Shown one piece after another: positions 1 through 5,833 of a DNA stretch of 5,928 bases. Each line of letters opens with the position of its first letter. The stretch's first letter is position 1. The DNA is taken from NCBI GenBank assembly GCA_003505715.1, contig DNXU01000452.1, forward strand, positions 4,937 to 10,864, in the 5' to 3' direction. The translations under genes and the position numbers were made by a program. Source of the stretch: Cyanobacteria bacterium UBA8803 (GTDB lineage Bacteria; Cyanobacteriota; Cyanobacteriia; Cyanobacteriales; Coleofasciculaceae). A model generated the notes under the pieces. The model was not told the origin of the DNA, did no database searches, and saw only the letters and a list, made by a program, of their open reading frames with translations.

Positions 1-29
1 AACAACCAACAACAAATAACTATATAAAG

Positions 30-2615
30 ATGCTACGGCCCAATCGTTTTTTCTATTACTGCTTACTGGTTTTGTTCGCTTTTATCTTAGTTTTAGGTAT
101 TGGTGTCGTTCCAGGTTATTCAACCTTTAATCAATCTGGAGCGATCGCAATTCAGCCTAATGGGGTCGATAGTTTGGTAACCTTAGAACAACAGGCTCGG
201 CAGCTTTATGAAACTGGGCAGTTTGTAGGAGCAGCGCAACTGTTAAAGCAGGCAGCGGCTGAGGCTGCCGATCGGGGTGAGCTTTTAGTGCAAGCGAGAA
301 TCTTGAGAAATTTGGCGTTGGTTTATCAGCAACTGGGAGAGTTGGCTTTAGGGGATGAGGTAGTTCGAGAGAGTATAGATATACTTGATGCTGGAGATAA
401 TCTGGGGAATGGACAAGAGGTGACCAGATTAATGGCTCAAGCTCTGGAGGTTCGGGGTCAGTTGGAATTGGCAGCGGGTCAGCCGGAACGAGCTTTAGAG
501 ACTTGGAAAAAAGCGACGGCAACTTATCGCGAAAGTGATGATGTGACGGGGATGAGTCGCAGTCAAATTAATCAAGCTCAAGCCTTACAAAAATTGGGAT
601 TGTATCGTCAAGCGCTGAGAACTTTAACTCAAGTAGGTAGCGCTTTACAAGCACAACCGGATTCGCTCTTGAAGGCGCAGTCCCTGCAAAGTTTGGGTGA
701 GGCGTTGCGGGTAGTTGGGGATTTGCCGCAGTCCCAGCAGGTTTTGCAGAATAGTTTAGCTATTGCGGAACAATTGCAGGCCCATGACAGTATGGTAGCG
801 ACCCTAATTAGTTTGGGGAATGTCGCTTACATGCAGCAGCAACCGGATTTGGCTTTGGGGTTTTATCAACGCGCTGTAGCGGCATCTGCTTCACCGACAA
901 CTCGGATTCAGGCTCAGTTAAATCAATTGCGAGTATTGGTAGAAGATGAGCAGCAAAAATCACAGGCATTGGCTTTAGTTCCTCAAATTGAGTCGGAATT
1001 AGATCAGTTACCTCCCAGTCGAACGACAATCTATGGCCGGATTAACTTAGCTGAAAGTTTGATTAAATTGGGGTCGTCCATTAACAGTGACGTAGAGCAA
1101 GTATTAGTCACTGCGCTTCAGCAAGCTCGCAGTATAGAAGATAAGCGATCGCAGTCTTATGCTTTGGGGACGTTGGGACGGTTGCATGAGGGGAATCAAC
1201 AATGGGATGAGGCGCGACAATTTACCCAGGATGCTTTACTCTTAGCTCAAGGGATTGGTGCTGATGATATTGCTTACCAGTGGCAGTGGCAGTTAGGAAG
1301 GGTACTTAAGGTTCAGGGGAATCTAGGCGGTGCGATCGCGGCGTATACGGAAGCCGTCAAGACTCTCAAATCTATTCGCAGTGACTTGGTGGCGATCAGC
1401 TCGAACGTACAGTTTTCGTTTCGAGAGACAGTGGAACCAGTGTATCGAGAGCTAGTGGGGTTACTATTAAAACCAGAGGCCAAAGAGTTCAGCCAAGATC
1501 CTCTTGACGAAGCGCGGCAGGTAATTGAATCGCTACAGTTAGCCGAACTCGATAACTTCTTTCAGGATGCTTGTATTGATGCTAAACCAGCACAAATTGA
1601 CCGGATTGACCAGACTGCGGCGGTTTTTTATCCAATTATTTTAAGCGATCGCCTCGATGTCATCCTCGCACTCCCAGGGCAACCCCTGCGCCACTATAGC
1701 ACCTTATTGCCGAGAACAGAAATCAACGATACGCTCAAGAGTTTCCGGGAGGCGATTACGGTTCCCAGCCTCCAATTATCCATCAAAAATACTTTACGTC
1801 CCGCTCAAAAATTGTATGACTGGTTAATCCGTCCCGTTGCAGCCGATCTCACAGCCAGTGGAGTCAATACGTTAGTATTTGTACCCGATGGCGCGATTCG
1901 CAACATCCCGATTTCTGCCCTTCATGATGGGAAGCAGTATCTAGTCGAGAACTATAGTATTGCGATCGCGCCCGGTTTGCAATTAGTAGATCCCCAACCG
2001 TTAGCAGGAAAAAAGTTAAAGGTTCTCGCCTTTGGCTTAAGCCAAGCACGTCAAGATTTTGCACCCCTACCTAATGTCGAATTAGAGTTGCAGCGCATCC
2101 AGACTGAAGTTCCCAGCCAAGTGCTGTTAAATGAGGCGTTTACCAATGCTAATTTTCAGAAAGCCATCAAGTCATCACCTGCACCAGTAGTTCATTTAGC
2201 AACTCACGGTGAATTCAGTTCGGAAGCAGATAAAACCTTCGTCCTCGCCTGGGATGTTCCGATTAAGGCGAGGGAGTTCGATCAGCTGTTGCGCACCGAA
2301 CCGGGGAACAAAACCCAACCCATTGAATTACTGGTATTGAGTGCCTGCCAGACTGCTGCCGGGGACAATCGAGCTGCTTTAGGATTAGCTGGAGTTGCCG
2401 TGCGAGCAGGTGCTCGCAGTACCTTGGCATCCCTATGGTTTGTCAGCGATGAAGCAACCAGCTTGTTGATGACCAAATTTTATCAGGAGTTAGCCACTAA
2501 TCAGAATACGAAAGCAGAAGTTCTAAGGCAATCTCAGTTAGAAATTTTGCGGCAAAAGAAATTCTCTCATCCCTATTACTGGGCAGCTTTTATCCTAGTA
2601 GGTAATTGGTTGTAA
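30..2615 (+). CDS. TPR-CHAT protein: exported or membrane-anchored caspase-like protease
   Basis: The 861-residue product starts with a basic N-terminus and a hydrophobic stretch (about residues 7-29). No lipobox is apparent, so this is a signal peptide or N-terminal anchor. Residues about 52-450 are helical TPR-like repeats, for example around 88-120, 180-205, 217-248, 259-286, 375-405 and 416-446. Residues about 590-861 form a CHAT domain (clan CD, caspase/separase-like). Its catalytic dyad is visible as His726 in HLATHGEF and Cys773 in LSACQTA, and the family's typical ending YYWAAFILVGNW is present. The protein should be an active Cys protease, or a sensor that uses TPRs to bind a partner; the substrate is unknown. 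Cyanobacteria carry many such genes. The ATG at 30 gives a complete signal sequence, but the upstream ribosome site is weak (AAAGA). The stop codon lies inside the convergent antitoxin gene. Length and motifs look intact. Confidence 0.93.
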   Translation: MLRPNRFFYYCLLVLFAFILVLGIGVVPGYSTFNQSGAIAIQPNGVDSLVTLEQQARQLYETGQFVGAAQLLKQAAAEAADRGELLVQARILRNLALVYQQLGELALGDEVVRESIDILDAGDNLGNGQEVTRLMAQALEVRGQLELAAGQPERALETWKKATATYRESDDVTGMSRSQINQAQALQKLGLYRQALRTLTQVGSALQAQPDSLLKAQSLQSLGEALRVVGDLPQSQQVLQNSLAIAEQLQAHDSMVATLISLGNVAYMQQQPDLALGFYQRAVAASASPTTRIQAQLNQLRVLVEDEQQKSQALALVPQIESELDQLPPSRTTIYGRINLAESLIKLGSSINSDVEQVLVTALQQARSIEDKRSQSYALGTLGRLHEGNQQWDEARQFTQDALLLAQGIGADDIAYQWQWQLGRVLKVQGNLGGAIAAYTEAVKTLKSIRSDLVAISSNVQFSFRETVEPVYRELVGLLLKPEAKEFSQDPLDEARQVIESLQLAELDNFFQDACIDAKPAQIDRIDQTAAVFYPIILSDRLDVILALPGQPLRHYSTLLPRTEINDTLKSFREAITVPSLQLSIKNTLRPAQKLYDWLIRPVAADLTASGVNTLVFVPDGAIRNIPISALHDGKQYLVENYSIAIAPGLQLVDPQPLAGKKLKVLAFGLSQARQDFAPLPNVELELQRIQTEVPSQVLLNEAFTNANFQKAIKSSPAPVVHLATHGEFSSEADKTFVLAWDVPIKAREFDQLLRTEPGNKTQPIELLVLSACQTAAGDNRAALGLAGVAVRAGARSTLASLWFVSDEATSLLMTKFYQELATNQNTKAEVLRQSQLEILRQKKFSHPYYWAAFILVGNWL

Positions 2616-2847
2616 AGTGTTCGCGTAAGGATTCCCTAGCGATAGTTGGGAGTTCAAAATCGCCAAAATGGGAAAAACGTCGCTCGATGGCTAAGGCAAG
2701 ATTTAAGGGTTCAAGAGTATTTTCTGTCAAGACAGCACGGAGGATTTCTTTAGCTTCTTCTTCCAGGGAACGACCATAATATTCGGCTCGCTTTTGCAAG
2801 CGAATTTTCAGGTCATCGTCAAAGTTTTGAATCGTAATATTGTTCAT
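2590..2847 (-). CDS. FitA-like ribbon-helix-helix antitoxin, apparently without its toxin
   Basis: The 85-residue product has the FitA/VapB-type ribbon-helix-helix pattern. The N-terminal strand NITIQNFDDDLK is followed by two helices containing RLQKRAEYYGRSLEEEAKEIL (residues about 15-35), matching the family form with GRSxEEEAREIL. Such proteins dimerise, bind their own operator and neutralise a PIN-domain RNase toxin (FitB/VapC), usually encoded immediately downstream and often overlapping. Here downstream is the 3' end of the CHAT gene, so no toxin can be encoded in the expected place. Residues 38-77 resemble the toxin-binding tail (AIERRF, then ELP), but the last seven or eight residues (TTNYLLG) are read antisense from the CHAT gene. 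No clear Shine-Dalgarno precedes the ATG, which is common in cyanobacteria. It is either a solitary antitoxin acting on a distant toxin or a remnant after toxin loss. Confidence 0.83.
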   Translation of the reverse strand: MNNITIQNFDDDLKIRLQKRAEYYGRSLEEEAKEILRAVLTENTLEPLNLALAIERRFSHFGDFELPTIARESLREHFTTNYLLG

Positions 2848-2897
2848 AGTAGATTCAATTGTTAAAGCTACATTTTTAGGGAGCTACAATATCAGGT

Positions 2898-2910
2898 TAA
2901 CATGGTGTTA
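2898..2910. promoter_or_regulatory. Short palindrome upstream of the antitoxin gene, candidate operator
   Basis: TAACA TGG TGTTA is a perfect 5-bp inverted repeat with a 3-bp centre, 51 bp upstream of the antitoxin start. On the minus strand, TTAACC overlaps it and is followed 16 bp later by TAAAAA, a weak -35/-10 pair that would drive the antitoxin gene. Ribbon-helix-helix antitoxins usually bind palindromes over their own promoter, so an operator role is plausible. It is only an inference from position and symmetry. Confidence 0.25.
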
Positions 2911-2934
2911 TTGTGGCATCGGGGATAGATTTCA

Positions 2935-3043
2935 ATACCAAATCTGCTGCCATTACCCCCCTTTTAAATAAACCACAAAGACACAAAGGACACGAAGAAG
3001 AAGAGGAAGAAGATAAGAGGGGTTGTCGAGCCGGATTTGGTAT
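2935..3043. mobile_element. MITE-like element with terminal inverted repeats
   Basis: The ends are ATACCAAATCTG (2935-2946) and CGGATTTGGTAT (3032-3043), inverted repeats matching at 11 of 12 positions. Between them lies 85 bp with no convincing coding capacity. It includes ACCACAAAGACACAAAGG (2972-2989), a sequence type often repeated between genes in cyanobacteria, and a nearly pure purine tract (2994-3022, one T). Each arm contains a TA near its outer edge, which would suit TA-targeting IS630/Tc1-type transposition, but no transposase is present and the target duplication cannot be proved from one copy. The same 13-base end AATACCAAATCTG recurs at 5460-5472. A GTG-initiated reading frame of 73 codons (2913-3134) crosses the element, but its low-complexity translation argues against a gene. 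Confidence 0.6.
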
Positions 3044-3062
3044 GATAACGCTATTCTATAAT
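3034..3062 (+). promoter_or_regulatory. Candidate promoter for the response regulator gene
   Basis: A perfect -10 hexamer TATAAT (3057-3062) lies 71 bp before the response regulator start. The -35 is poor: GATTTG (3034-3039) at 17 bp or ATTTGG at 16 bp, both inside the right end of the MITE-like element. The element may therefore contribute to this promoter. A competing candidate downstream is TTTACA (3078-3083) with TACATT (3102-3107) at 18 bp spacing. Which is used cannot be decided from sequence. Confidence 0.35.
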
Positions 3063-3133
3063 CTAGCAATAGCAAGGTTTACAGCATTCATCGTCAATAG
3101 ATACATTATTCACCGGACATCTGGAAGGGCCTG

Positions 3134-3844
3134 ATGGATATCCTAATTGTCGAAGACGAACCGGAAATCGCCAAGCTGATCCAACTTAGGTTAGAACGAG
3201 AGGGGTTTACTTGCCACTGGTGCCGAGATGGACTCACGGCATTGCAGGTGTTCCAGAAGCAACAGCCCGATGTGATTATTCTGGATTTGATGTTACCCGG
3301 TTTGGATGGATTGGAAGTCTGTGCCAGAATTCGCCAAAGACCCGGTGCTAAAGACCCCTATATCTTAATGTTGACGGCTAAGGGCGAGGAAATTGACCGG
3401 GTCATAGGTCTATCTACTGGTGCGGATGATTACCTGGTTAAACCCTTTAGTCCTACCGAATTGGTGGCTAGAGTTCGGGCGCTATTGCGGCGCAGTCTGC
3501 GCTACGGCGGGCAGTCCCTAGTCTACCGCACCCAACATTTTACAGTAGATGCGGATCGGCACATCGCTAGCCGTCAGTTGGATTCCGGAGAGTCAGAACC
3601 TTTGGACTTGACCACGTTAGAATTTAATCTGTTGGCAACCTTTATCAGTCAACCCGGTCGCGTTTGGAACCGTACCCAGTTAATTGACAAACTTTGGGGC
3701 AATGACTTTTTTGGAGATGAACGGGTGGTAGATACCCATGTAGCGCGGTTGCGGAAAAAAATTGAGCCTGACCCCTCTAATCCCACTTTTGTGAAGACGG
3801 TGATTGGGGTTGGGTATAAATTTGAAGATGAGGCGATAGTTTAA
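3134..3844 (+). CDS. OmpR/PhoB-family response regulator transcription factor
   Basis: The 236-residue protein has a receiver domain (residues 1-about 118) and a winged-helix DNA-binding domain (about 130-232). The receiver shows the acidic pocket Glu7/Asp8, the phosphoacceptor Asp51 in ILDLMLPGLDG, Thr81 in MLTA and Lys103 in VKPF, so it should be phosphorylated and signal-competent. The C-terminal domain has the OmpR hallmarks LTTLEFNLL, RVWNRTQLIDKLWG, VVDTHVARLRKKIE and GVGYKFE. It would act in the cytoplasm as a DNA-binding regulator activated by the histidine kinase encoded downstream on the same strand. GGAAGGG at 3123-3129 precedes the ATG by 4 bp, supporting this start. The length is normal for the family. 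The stop codon sits directly against a pseudogene fragment in the same frame. The target genes are unknown, and I do not assign a specific name such as RpaB. Confidence 0.95.
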   Translation: MDILIVEDEPEIAKLIQLRLEREGFTCHWCRDGLTALQVFQKQQPDVIILDLMLPGLDGLEVCARIRQRPGAKDPYILMLTAKGEEIDRVIGLSTGADDYLVKPFSPTELVARVRALLRRSLRYGGQSLVYRTQHFTVDADRHIASRQLDSGESEPLDLTTLEFNLLATFISQPGRVWNRTQLIDKLWGNDFFGDERVVDTHVARLRKKIEPDPSNPTFVKTVIGVGYKFEDEAIV

Positions 3845-4018
3845 TTTGAAGGCGCTCTAGAGTTGGTCGTCGAAATTGCCGCTAGCAGTGTGGCGATCGA
3901 CCTTCACGCTAAAAAACAAGCCTATCGCCGTAATGGTGTGAAGGAATATATCGTCTGGCAAGTCCGCGATCGCCATTTTCCAGAGGCGGAATTGCTAAAT
4001 ACTGGTCGGGTGTTTTAA
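3845..4018 (+). pseudogene. Uma2-family (PD-(D/E)XK nuclease-like) gene fragment
   Basis: Translation in the same frame as the response regulator, starting right after its stop, gives 57 codons with no start codon of their own. They begin FEGALELVVEIAASS and continue through DLHAKKQAYRRNGVKEYIVW, then end with a stop at 4016-4018. This matches the second half of the Uma2 (formerly DUF820) catalytic core that is very abundant in cyanobacteria: the ELVVEI strand, the D-x3-K helix (Asp19, Lys23 of the fragment) and the GV-EYIVW strand. A full Uma2 protein is roughly 180-200 residues. The N-terminal half is absent, and after residue 43 the usual C-terminal part is missing or unrecognisable. It is a decayed remnant that cannot form the nuclease fold. 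Only readthrough of the regulator stop codon would translate it from that gene. It separates the two-component genes. Confidence 0.82.
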
Positions 4019-4061
4019 CCATAACAGCCGCAGGTATATCATGTCCGATTTAACACCCATA

Positions 4062-4140
4062 ATATCTGTAGGGGCGGGTTTAGAGACAAATATTAGAGAC
4101 AGCTCAGATATGTCTTAAAGTCAAAACCCGCCCTGCGGCA
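4062..4140. repeat. Intergenic stem-loop repeat with GGGCGGGTTT arms
   Basis: The arms GGGCGGGTTTAGA (4072-4084) and TCAAAACCCGCCC (4121-4133) are complementary at 12 of 13 positions, with a 36-nt loop. Inside the loop AGACA (4097-4101) and TGTCT (4111-4115) form a smaller nested stem. Paired GTAGGGGCGGGTTT-type arms are, from general knowledge, a widespread intergenic repeat in cyanobacteria. The left flank ATATCTGTAGGG (4062-4073) recurs exactly at 5418-5429. The hairpin could stabilise or attenuate the mRNA between regulator and kinase. It is not a canonical terminator, because the T-rich stretch TTTTATTA begins 9 bp after the arm. A short hairpin CCGC-CCT-GCGG (4128-4138) overlaps its right side. 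Confidence 0.65.
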
Positions 4141-4208
4141 AGTTTTATTATGACTGATTTGCCAGACATCATATGAAACCTTCATGGTTGAGGTATTTTT
4201 GAACGTTC

Positions 4209-5345
4209 ATGAGTAAGACGGGTTTGCGCAGGACGAAGTCCTTGCCTTTGGTATCGCGCCTTTTTTTCTCCCACTTGCTAGTCATGATTGTGGGGGTGAG
4301 TTCTTTCCTGATAATTAGCAAGTTATCTTCTCCTCGCTTCTTTGTCTTGCACTTGCAACAATTAGAAGGCAGGGGCGTCACCTTGCGCTTTGCTCGAACT
4401 TACCTGATTCAGGGGTTTGAAACGGCTTGGAATCGCAGCACTTTCTGGGCGGTAATCGTGGGTGCTACGGCGGCTGGAGGACTCAGTTATTGGGTTTCCA
4501 TGCGGATCGTGCAGCCTTTAACTCAAATTGAGCAAATTACCAAGAAGTTTGCCGCAGGACATCTGGAGGAACGACTGCCGCCAAGTGAGATTCCGGAAAT
4601 CAACCAACTGGCTAACAGTTTTAACCGGATGGCTGTCAGTTTAGAAGATGTGGAACACCGACGGCGAGAACTAGTCAGCGATCTCACTCACGAACTGCGA
4701 ACGCCTCTCACCGTGCTTCGGGGTTATCTGGAAGAACTGGCGGAGGGTCGGATTGAGCCTACCCCAGGAGTGTACCAGCAGTTAGCCAAGGAAACCAAGC
4801 GCCTAGAGCGTTTGATTAATGATTTGCAAGAACTGTCTAAGGCTGAAGCGGGGTATTTGCCGATTAAGTTGGCACCCGTAAATTTGCGTCCTTTATTAGA
4901 ATCGCTGGTACAAAAATTTTCCGATCAGTTGCTGGACGATGGCCCAGTACTACGCCTGGAATGTCCAGAACAGTTGCCCTTAGTACTCGCCGATATTGAC
5001 CGGGTAGAACAGGTACTGGTTAATTTGTTAGGCAATGCTCTTACTTATACCAAGGCCGGGTCGATTGTGGTTCGGGTTTGGCCGGAATCTGAGGGGGGTA
5101 AAGGGATTATATCGCGATTGTGGATTGCGGTGGCAGATACGGGTATGGGGATTGCACCAGAAGACTTACCCCACGTATTCGAGCGCTTCTGGCGGGCGGA
5201 AAAGTCTCGCAACCAAAACACCGGGGGGACTGGGATTGGTTTGGCGATTTCCAAGCGGTTGGTTGAACTGCAAGGCGGTGAGATGGAGGTAGACAGTCAA
5301 CTGGGAGTTGGCAGTACATTTCGGTTTTATCTCCCCTTAGCCTGA
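4209..5345 (+). CDS. HAMP-domain sensor histidine kinase
   Basis: The 378-residue membrane kinase has two membrane segments (about residues 15-37 and 78-97) enclosing a short periplasmic loop of about 40 residues. A HAMP linker follows (about 97-150), then a HisKA dimerisation domain with phosphoacceptor His161 in SDLTHELRTPL, and an HATPase_c domain. The latter shows the N-box NLLGNA (272-277), G1 box DTGMG (310-314), F-box-like FERFWR (324-329) and G2 box GGTGIGLAIS (339-348). All key residues are present, so it should autophosphorylate and pass phosphate to the regulator encoded upstream. The small loop suggests sensing of membrane or envelope state rather than a bulky ligand, which is an inference. 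An in-frame stop at 4200-4202 makes the ATG at 4209 the earliest start; GAGGT at 4190-4194 is rather far away. A 364-bp insertion-like gap separates it from the regulator. It is similar in plan to BaeS-type kinases. Confidence 0.95.
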   Translation: MSKTGLRRTKSLPLVSRLFFSHLLVMIVGVSSFLIISKLSSPRFFVLHLQQLEGRGVTLRFARTYLIQGFETAWNRSTFWAVIVGATAAGGLSYWVSMRIVQPLTQIEQITKKFAAGHLEERLPPSEIPEINQLANSFNRMAVSLEDVEHRRRELVSDLTHELRTPLTVLRGYLEELAEGRIEPTPGVYQQLAKETKRLERLINDLQELSKAEAGYLPIKLAPVNLRPLLESLVQKFSDQLLDDGPVLRLECPEQLPLVLADIDRVEQVLVNLLGNALTYTKAGSIVVRVWPESEGGKGIISRLWIAVADTGMGIAPEDLPHVFERFWRAEKSRNQNTGGTGIGLAISKRLVELQGGEMEVDSQLGVGSTFRFYLPLA

Positions 5346-5472
5346 TCGCACTTCTAGGACTTACACCAATGCCCCCCTACTTCCCCTTTTAATCTGGAGA
5401 GTGTTAAATAAAACCGTATATCTGTAGGGTATATCTACCAATAAGGGAAGATGACCCGTAATACCAAATCTG
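5346..5472. repeat. Mosaic of short intergenic repeats upstream of the NHLP-like gene
   Basis: No gene is supported here. AGGACTTACACCAATGCCCC (5356-5375) resembles AGGACTTACGCA-type repeats common in cyanobacteria, from general knowledge. CCCCTTTTAA (5383-5392) is also found in the MITE-like element at 2958-2967. ATATCTGTAGGG (5418-5429) equals the flank of the stem-loop repeat at 4062-4073. AATACCAAATCTG (5460-5472) equals the left end of the MITE-like element at 2934-2946, but no opposing arm is found nearby. The stretch seems assembled from decayed repeat copies. No clear terminator for the kinase gene is visible. Confidence 0.5.
5416..5439. promoter_or_regulatory. Direct repeat GTATATCT with near-palindrome, possible binding site
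   Basis: GTATATCT occurs at 5416-5423 and 5429-5436, starting 13 bp apart. The second copy lies in the near-palindrome GGTATATCTACC (5428-5439, 10 of 12 positions symmetric). It sits 50-73 bp before the start of the NHLP-like gene, a usual place for a regulator site or promoter. The 13-bp period does not match one helical turn, and part of the sequence is explained by a repeat shared with 4062-4073. The regulatory reading is therefore tentative. Confidence 0.25.
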
Positions 5473-5474
5473 TT

Positions 5475-5480
5475 AAAGGA
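5475..5480 (+). promoter_or_regulatory. Ribosome binding site of the NHLP-like gene
   Basis: AAAGGA lies 8 bp before the ATG at 5489, good Shine-Dalgarno spacing. It begins 2 bp after the repeated 13-mer AATACCAAATCTG, so the repeat copy abuts the translation signal. It supports the chosen start and the reality of this small gene. Confidence 0.6.
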
Positions 5481-5488
5481 AAATCAAA

Positions 5489-5833
5489 ATGATACGAGAT
5501 GATTGGAGAAACTTTATCAGAACCTGGTCCAGACTCCAAGCCAGGGCTTGGTTAGATGAAAGCTTTAAGCAAAGTTTAATTTCCGATCCGGTCACGGTTC
5601 TTGCAGAAAACGGCTTGAGGTTTCCCAGTGGGGTAGAAGTTAGAGTGCAAGACAACAGCGATCGAGCATCGATCTGGGAAAAAAACCCAGAGTTATCACT
5701 AGACAGCGATCTCGTTTTTGAAATCCCCCTACATGCCAAGCCTGATATTGAGCAGCTGACAGATGAACTCCTCATGTCATGGGCTGATGGCAGTGCCGAG
5801 GTTACTCCGCCCGGTTTCCGAGCTTGCTTTTAA
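5489..5833 (+). CDS. NHLP-type (nitrile hydratase-like leader) RiPP precursor-like protein
   Basis: Residues about 16-54 of this 114-residue protein (RLQARAWLDESFKQSLISDP, then a stretch ending in GLRFPSGVEVRV) match the leader found in NHLP/TOMM natural product precursors. That leader derives from nitrile hydratase alpha subunits: a helix with ARAWxDExFK, DP, then GxxxPxGVEVRV. The metal-binding CxxCxC of true nitrile hydratase is absent, so it is not that enzyme. A middle section (55-95) includes FEIPL and an acidic LTDELLMSWADG that resembles the end of such leaders before the cleavage site. A cut after Gly101 would leave SAEVTPPGFRACF, with Ser102, Thr106 and one Cys113 as possible modified residues. 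Typical leaders end in Gly-Gly or Ala-Gly, so the boundary is uncertain. Product, modifying enzymes and export system are unknown and none is visible here. A good ribosome site supports expression. It could alternatively be a non-precursor protein that kept this fold. Confidence 0.75.
   Translation: MIRDDWRNFIRTWSRLQARAWLDESFKQSLISDPVTVLAENGLRFPSGVEVRVQDNSDRASIWEKNPELSLDSDLVFEIPLHAKPDIEQLTDELLMSWADGSAEVTPPGFRACF

Noticed and set aside
157..522. A 121-codon minus-strand frame inside the CHAT gene
   Set aside because: It is antisense to the TPR region, rich in Pro and Leu as expected from complementing Gln/Ala-rich helices, with no family resemblance.
2935..3000. CRISPR-like or tandem repeat array
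   Set aside because: There are no regularly spaced identical repeats with unique spacers, only one inverted pair and a purine tract.
3078..3095. GTTTACA as an RpaB HLR1 site
   Set aside because: Only one half-site is present; the second half two bases later is missing.
2913..3134. A 73-codon GTG-initiated reading frame ending at the response regulator start
   Set aside because: It runs through the MITE-like element and gives low-complexity residues (HKGHEEEEEEDK) from a purine repeat. No family is recognised and no ribosome site is evident.
4128..4148. Short GC hairpin CCGC-CCT-GCGG followed by TTTTATT as a terminator
   Set aside because: The stem is only 4 bp and the T-rich stretch starts several bases later, so an intrinsic terminator is not supported.
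5424..5438. GTA...TAC as an NtcA site
   Set aside because: The spacing is nine bases instead of the required eight, and no well-placed -10 box follows.
5473..5775. A 100-codon minus-strand frame opposite the NHLP-like gene
   Set aside because: The plus-strand frame has a good ribosome site and a recognisable leader motif; the antisense translation resembles no family.
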